Part shown: positions 43,911 through 46,789 of the stretch, one piece after another
Numbering within the stretch: the first letter of the stretch is position 1
How the letters are laid out: the number at the start of each line of letters is the position of its first letter
Origin: an uncultured Porphyromonadaceae bacterium
Lineage (GTDB): Bacteria > Bacteroidota > Bacteroidia > Bacteroidales > Muribaculaceae
Assembly: GCA_947174305.1 (NCBI GenBank)
Contig: CAMWIH010000002.1
Coordinates: forward strand, 1-46,789
Length of the DNA stretch: 46,789 nt
Reading direction: 5' to 3'
Program-made: the position numbers and the translations under genes
The notes under the pieces: generated by a model
What the model saw: only the letters and a program-made list of their open reading frames with translations
Database searches by the model: none
What the model was told of the DNA's origin: nothing

Positions 43911-43929
43911 ATAGTTGGATTGCAACTAT
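43911..43929 (+). promoter_or_regulatory. Operator-like inverted repeat at the DUF1016 promoter
   Basis: ATAGTTG-GATTG-CAACTAT, perfect 7-bp arms, lies over the -33 region of the promoter and could bind a repressor. Confidence 0.45.
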
Positions 43930-43950
43930 ATTAAAAATTAGTTATATTTG
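43919..43950 (+). promoter_or_regulatory. Promoter of the truncated DUF1016 gene
   Basis: ATTG (3 of 4 of TTTG), 20 bp, TATATTTG (43943-43950), directly before the ATG at 43959. Confidence 0.65.
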
Positions 43951-43958
43951 CATTTAAT

Positions 43959-44321
43959 ATGAATCCATCAAATATCCACTCAGAAGAATCTGACAACATA
44001 TATCCCCAGATAAAACAAGTGCTTCTGAAGGCACGCGCCCAAGTGTTGACTACTGTCAATAACGCTATGGTGCAGGCCTATTGGCACATTGGCAAACTAA
44101 TAGTTGAGGCGCAGGGAGGAGAAGAGAGAGCAACGTACGGTAATAATCTTCTAAAGTCACTCTCAGTTCGCCTTACAAAAGAATTTGGGAAAGGCTTTGA
44201 CCCATCAAATCTGAGGAACATGAGAGCATTTTATCTTACGTTTCCAAATTGTGACTCACTGAGTCACAATTTGGGAACAATAGAAATTACGCGCCAAAAA
44301 TTTAAATTAATTCACAGCTAA
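43959..44321 (+). pseudogene. Truncated DUF1016 (YhcG-like nuclease) N-terminal fragment
   Basis: A 120-aa ORF matching the DUF1016 N-terminal domain: QVLTTVNNAMVQAYWHIGKLIVEAQGGEERATYG, then LTKEFGKGFDPSNLRNMRAFYLTFP. Full-length family members are about 330-370 aa with a C-terminal PD-(D/E)XK nuclease domain. Here the reading frame leaves the family after ~105 residues and ends in unrelated sequence (EITRQKFKLIHS), so the nuclease half is missing. DUF1016 genes are often found in defence islands and restriction loci. A fragment this clean, with a good promoter, may still be expressed as a short DNA-binding or structural remnant, but loss of function is more likely. Confidence 0.8.
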
Positions 44322-44361
44322 TCCCCCTTCTTCAAACCAAGGCATAGGGTTAGATCTTTCC

Positions 44362-44450
44362 ATAAGGAACCCTGTATAAAAACGCTTTCCAAGGGACGGT
44401 CTATGTTTTTGATTTCCTGAAAAATGAAATCGAGACAGGAAGAATTGCCT
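44362..44450 (+). pseudogene. Coding-like debris after the DUF1016 fragment
   Basis: Read in the frame with ACG GTC TAT, the sequence gives a plausible protein end GTLYKNAFQGTVYVFDFL... closing with TGA. It has no start and an in-frame stop just upstream. It looks like the tail of another gene left by a deletion. I do not recognise the family. Confidence 0.25.
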
Positions 44451-44452
44451 GA

Positions 44453-44656
44453 TTATATTTCCTCATACCCTATTCTCTCAATCTTTCGGGAATGACAGCG
44501 CGGACACATAACATTTGCCAACAGAGCCAGGGGAGCCGGAAAAGGCTCCAACATCCGAGGATTATTAAGATAATACACTCTCCCCATATGCTGAAGCATC
44601 GGGTACGTTCCAGACTCCAGTTCACAAGACAAACATCTGTATCTTTTCATTTTCAT
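44453..44656 (-). CDS. Small zinc-ribbon protein
   Basis: About 67 aa from ATG 44656 (MKMKRYRCLSCELESG); the ORF-track start at 44683 is a TTG and is rejected. CLSC near the N-terminus and CPRC near the C-terminus form a four-cysteine zinc-ribbon-like pair separated by ~40 residues. The function is unknown; such proteins often bind nucleic acids or act as small adaptors. It is part of the AT-richer accessory end. Confidence 0.6.
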   Translation of the reverse strand: MKMKRYRCLSCELESGTYPMLQHMGRVYYLNNPRMLEPFPAPLALLANVMCPRCHSRKIERIGYEEI

Positions 44657-44777
44657 AGGCAATAATCTACTTATAAATCCCAATGAAAGAAGCCATTAAT
44701 ACATAATTATGAGACTCTATTTCTCCTTTCTAACTCGCTTCGACCCACATTTAGGACATGTAGGGGAAGCGAATAAA

Positions 44778-45623
44778 TCATTTTACAGGACGTCTTAATT
44801 GTCGATTCCATAGATGACCGCCAAAGCATATTAAGGTAAGCATGGAACTACATAATAGTCCTTTTTTCCAATGTTTTCTTAGGGATTTATTACAGGCTCT
44901 GCCCATTTTCTTTAATGACGGGGCATTTGATTTATCAGCTCTATATTCCATAACAGCACCCACTCCTATGCATCCTAAAAAAGCTGATATAAATCCACCC
45001 AGGAGAAGAATCTGAGAATTTTTATCTTGCAGAATATCTTTTACGTCGTTTTTTAAAGACGGAAAGCCTCGATAGAGTTGATCATATACCTCTTGATTTG
45101 ATATTGAAGGGGTACCGGCTGGATTGACAATAACATTTTCACCATTGAACCTGTCTTTGTTAGCATTAATTAATTCTCTTAATTCAGCCTCAAGTTCAGC
45201 GGTGGTAATTATATTCTGCCCCGGATATCTATAAGCTCCCGTCTCCGGATCAAAAAGATTCCTAAAAAGGGCTTGAGGAGACCTACTAATCTTAAGTTGT
45301 TGTGCTTCACCATTTACATAGAAATCCACACCATTGGGCATCTCTGAGACCTTATAGATATCTTCACCTCTCTTTTTGCATATCTGGTAATAGATATCTT
45401 CAAATGCTTGTCCGTTCCCTGTGCCATATCCTTGTTCATTTGTGCAAAGATACCTGGGAAGTCCAGTTCTTTTATCATCTTGTCCTAAATTCTGTTCCTT
45501 CAGGCTCTGATCTGCGATATAAAGGAAATAGAATCCTCCGGCGCATCCAAAATAGATTGCACCATTTTTGAAGAAATTCTCCTTTACTGTTATATCATTT
45601 TTACTGTTAGTTTTATTATTCAT
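44778..45623 (-). CDS. Membrane protein of unknown function
   Basis: A 281-aa protein with an N-terminal membrane segment (~17-35, NGAIYFGCAGGFYFLYIADQ), a soluble middle (~40-200) with no recognised motif, and two C-terminal helices (~205-228, ILLLGGFISAFLGCIGVGAVM, and ~255-272). The topology suggests both ends near the membrane and a central domain on one side. I do not recognise the family. Codon use is AT-rich compared with the housekeeping genes, consistent with later acquisition. It has no close partner on its strand; the next - strand gene is 244 bp away. Confidence 0.65.
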   Translation of the reverse strand: MNNKTNSKNDITVKENFFKNGAIYFGCAGGFYFLYIADQSLKEQNLGQDDKRTGLPRYLCTNEQGYGTGNGQAFEDIYYQICKKRGEDIYKVSEMPNGVDFYVNGEAQQLKISRSPQALFRNLFDPETGAYRYPGQNIITTAELEAELRELINANKDRFNGENVIVNPAGTPSISNQEVYDQLYRGFPSLKNDVKDILQDKNSQILLLGGFISAFLGCIGVGAVMEYRADKSNAPSLKKMGRACNKSLRKHWKKGLLCSSMLTLICFGGHLWNRQLRRPVK

Positions 45624-45867
45624 TGTGTAGTCTTTTTTATTTGGCTACGAAGATAAGATATTTTCATTAAACGATCATATCCAATTTTTCATACTTTTTA
45701 ATTTTAATTCAAAAGCATACTTTAAGAACGATTTTTCGCTTCTTATTAATAACTTTCTATCTCCCGACTAAGGTAAGTATTAGGGATAAAGAAGTATTCT
45801 TCCCTTCAGATAGGTACAAATGAAACGGAGCATTAAACATCTACCTACTACTTCAACGGCACCCTTA

Positions 45868-46758
45868 TTAATATTTAATTCGTCCTTCTATTAAATCTCT
45901 ACTTCTTATATTGTAATATTCATTTAGACAACATTTTTGAAAATATTCCTCCATCTCTTTTGTCTGTTCCTCACCAATAAAGGCCTCTAACAATTCTACC
46001 GGGGATTCTCTTTGAAAAAATATTTTACAAGTATAAATCAATAAATCAGTAGAATATTCTCGGCCTTGGAGTTTATATCCTCCAACCAAATCATCAAAGA
46101 GATTAAGATGAGTAGGATAGATAAATCCAGTATTTTTGAAATTATTTATTGCAGGACAGTAGCCCTCTCTTAAAAATTCCTTTTTATCCCTTGCAAACCA
46201 ATGAAACATGGACGGGCAATCGATGTGACACATAGTATTAGGCATAAGGATTAGTTTCTCCTTAATTGTGGATAACATTTTAAGCGCCTCTAAAGCTCTA
46301 TTATACGGGTAATAGAGAAGTATGTTATCATAAGCGCTGAAATCTCTATGTGAGACATCAGAACATATACGTTGTACTAAACTACCCACTACCAATAGGG
46401 AAGAATCAAAATTTTTAATTCTTTGTGCGTTTACATCATTTCCAATAATAAATCCTCCTGCACCCAACCCTCGATAATACTTCATCACTCTCTCATCCAT
46501 CACAATTTTAGGACTTTGCCATAAAATTAAAAATGGCAATCCCAAATCCGATATGTAACTCAGATGACTTTCATATTCTTCTCTTGACTTCGGCATATAA
46601 CAAGACCCCTTACGACTCGTTTCAATCGAAGTACGTGTGTTGATACTATCTTCACTGTAAGGAGGAAGAAATAGATAACTGATGAACAAACGATTCTGCG
46701 AATAGAATTTAAGTAATCGTTTAGAAAAATTATAAGGAACTTCGAATTTTTTTATCAT
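45868..46758 (-). CDS. Peptidase U32-like TIM-barrel protein with a probable 4Fe-4S site
   Basis: A 296-aa protein with a TIM-barrel-like alternation (LPFLILWQSP, GAGGFIIGNDVN, SSLLVVGSLVQRIC, EKLILMPNTMCHIDCP). The U32 family hallmark is recognisable near the end as GGYKLQGRE, compare 'fKIEGR'. Four cysteines (C177, C181, C201, C244) are placed as in the Fe-S-binding U32 enzymes used in RNA hydroxylation, ubiquinone hydroxylation or maturation. It is shorter than housekeeping U32 proteins and AT-rich. The nearest partner genes lie outside the window. Assignment is by pattern, so moderate only. Confidence 0.5.
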   Translation of the reverse strand: MIKKFEVPYNFSKRLLKFYSQNRLFISYLFLPPYSEDSINTRTSIETSRKGSCYMPKSREEYESHLSYISDLGLPFLILWQSPKIVMDERVMKYYRGLGAGGFIIGNDVNAQRIKNFDSSLLVVGSLVQRICSDVSHRDFSAYDNILLYYPYNRALEALKMLSTIKEKLILMPNTMCHIDCPSMFHWFARDKKEFLREGYCPAINNFKNTGFIYPTHLNLFDDLVGGYKLQGREYSTDLLIYTCKIFFQRESPVELLEAFIGEEQTKEMEEYFQKCCLNEYYNIRSRDLIEGRIKY

Positions 46759-46789
46759 TTTTAAAATAGATAATCAGATTAGATACTGT

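Overview
The window looks like a chromosomal segment of a Bacteroidales bacterium, most likely near Muribaculaceae/Prevotella (an inference; no 16S is present). The support is: many canonical Bacteroidota promoters (TTTG, 19-20 bp, TAnnTTTG); secreted proteins ending in type-A C-terminal sorting signals; a TonB-dependent receptor paired with a DUF4249 lipoprotein; a BlaI/M56 pair; and family members typical of gut Bacteroidales.

Layout. 0.2-3.7 kb: a + strand run of glutaminase, MFS carrier and type I asparaginase, ended by a perfect palindromic terminator. 3.8-9.2 kb: two large secreted, sorting-signal proteins on the - strand, divergent from a membrane-anchored TPR/AraC-type regulator (9.4-11.1 kb) and a small unknown protein. 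11.6-18.0 kb: a compact phage-derived cassette. Leftward it holds a scaffold-like protein, an HK97-type capsid candidate, a small head protein, an adaptor-like protein, a holin-like membrane protein and an amidase endolysin. Rightward it holds a TerS-like protein and a large terminase with all active-site motifs. No portal, tail, integrase or phage repressor is visible. 18.0-27.9 kb: housekeeping genes (aroB, WYL regulator, obgE, acyltransferase, pyrG, yidC, 4Fe-4S protein, thyA). 28.0-31.1 kb: an M15-like lipoprotein and a secreted GH13 amylase with two starch-binding-like modules. 31.3-35.7 kb: a - strand operon of lipoprotein, TonB receptor and DUF4249. 36.0-39.2 kb: BlaI/M56 sensor pair with a readable operator, then an esterase. 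39.3-43.7 kb: a PagL-like lipid A deacylase, a GxxExxY protein, two MITE-like repeats and a RecD2-like helicase. 43.9-46.8 kb: an AT-richer accessory end with a truncated DUF1016 gene, a zinc-ribbon protein, an unknown membrane protein and a U32-peptidase-like protein.

The most interesting object is the phage-derived capsid/terminase cassette. It is small and catalytically intact, has host-like composition and a back-to-back promoter pair, but lacks the genes needed for an ordinary phage. Second is a set of short-period intergenic minisatellites (9, 10, ~24 and 34 bp units). Two spacers 10 kb apart share the same 9-bp GCCTAnnnn word. Promoter positions also correct several ORF-track starts (pyrG GTG 22497, aroB 18088, TerS-like 15576, scaffold 15411, lipoprotein 35664). 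All family names come from reading the sequence; no searches were run.
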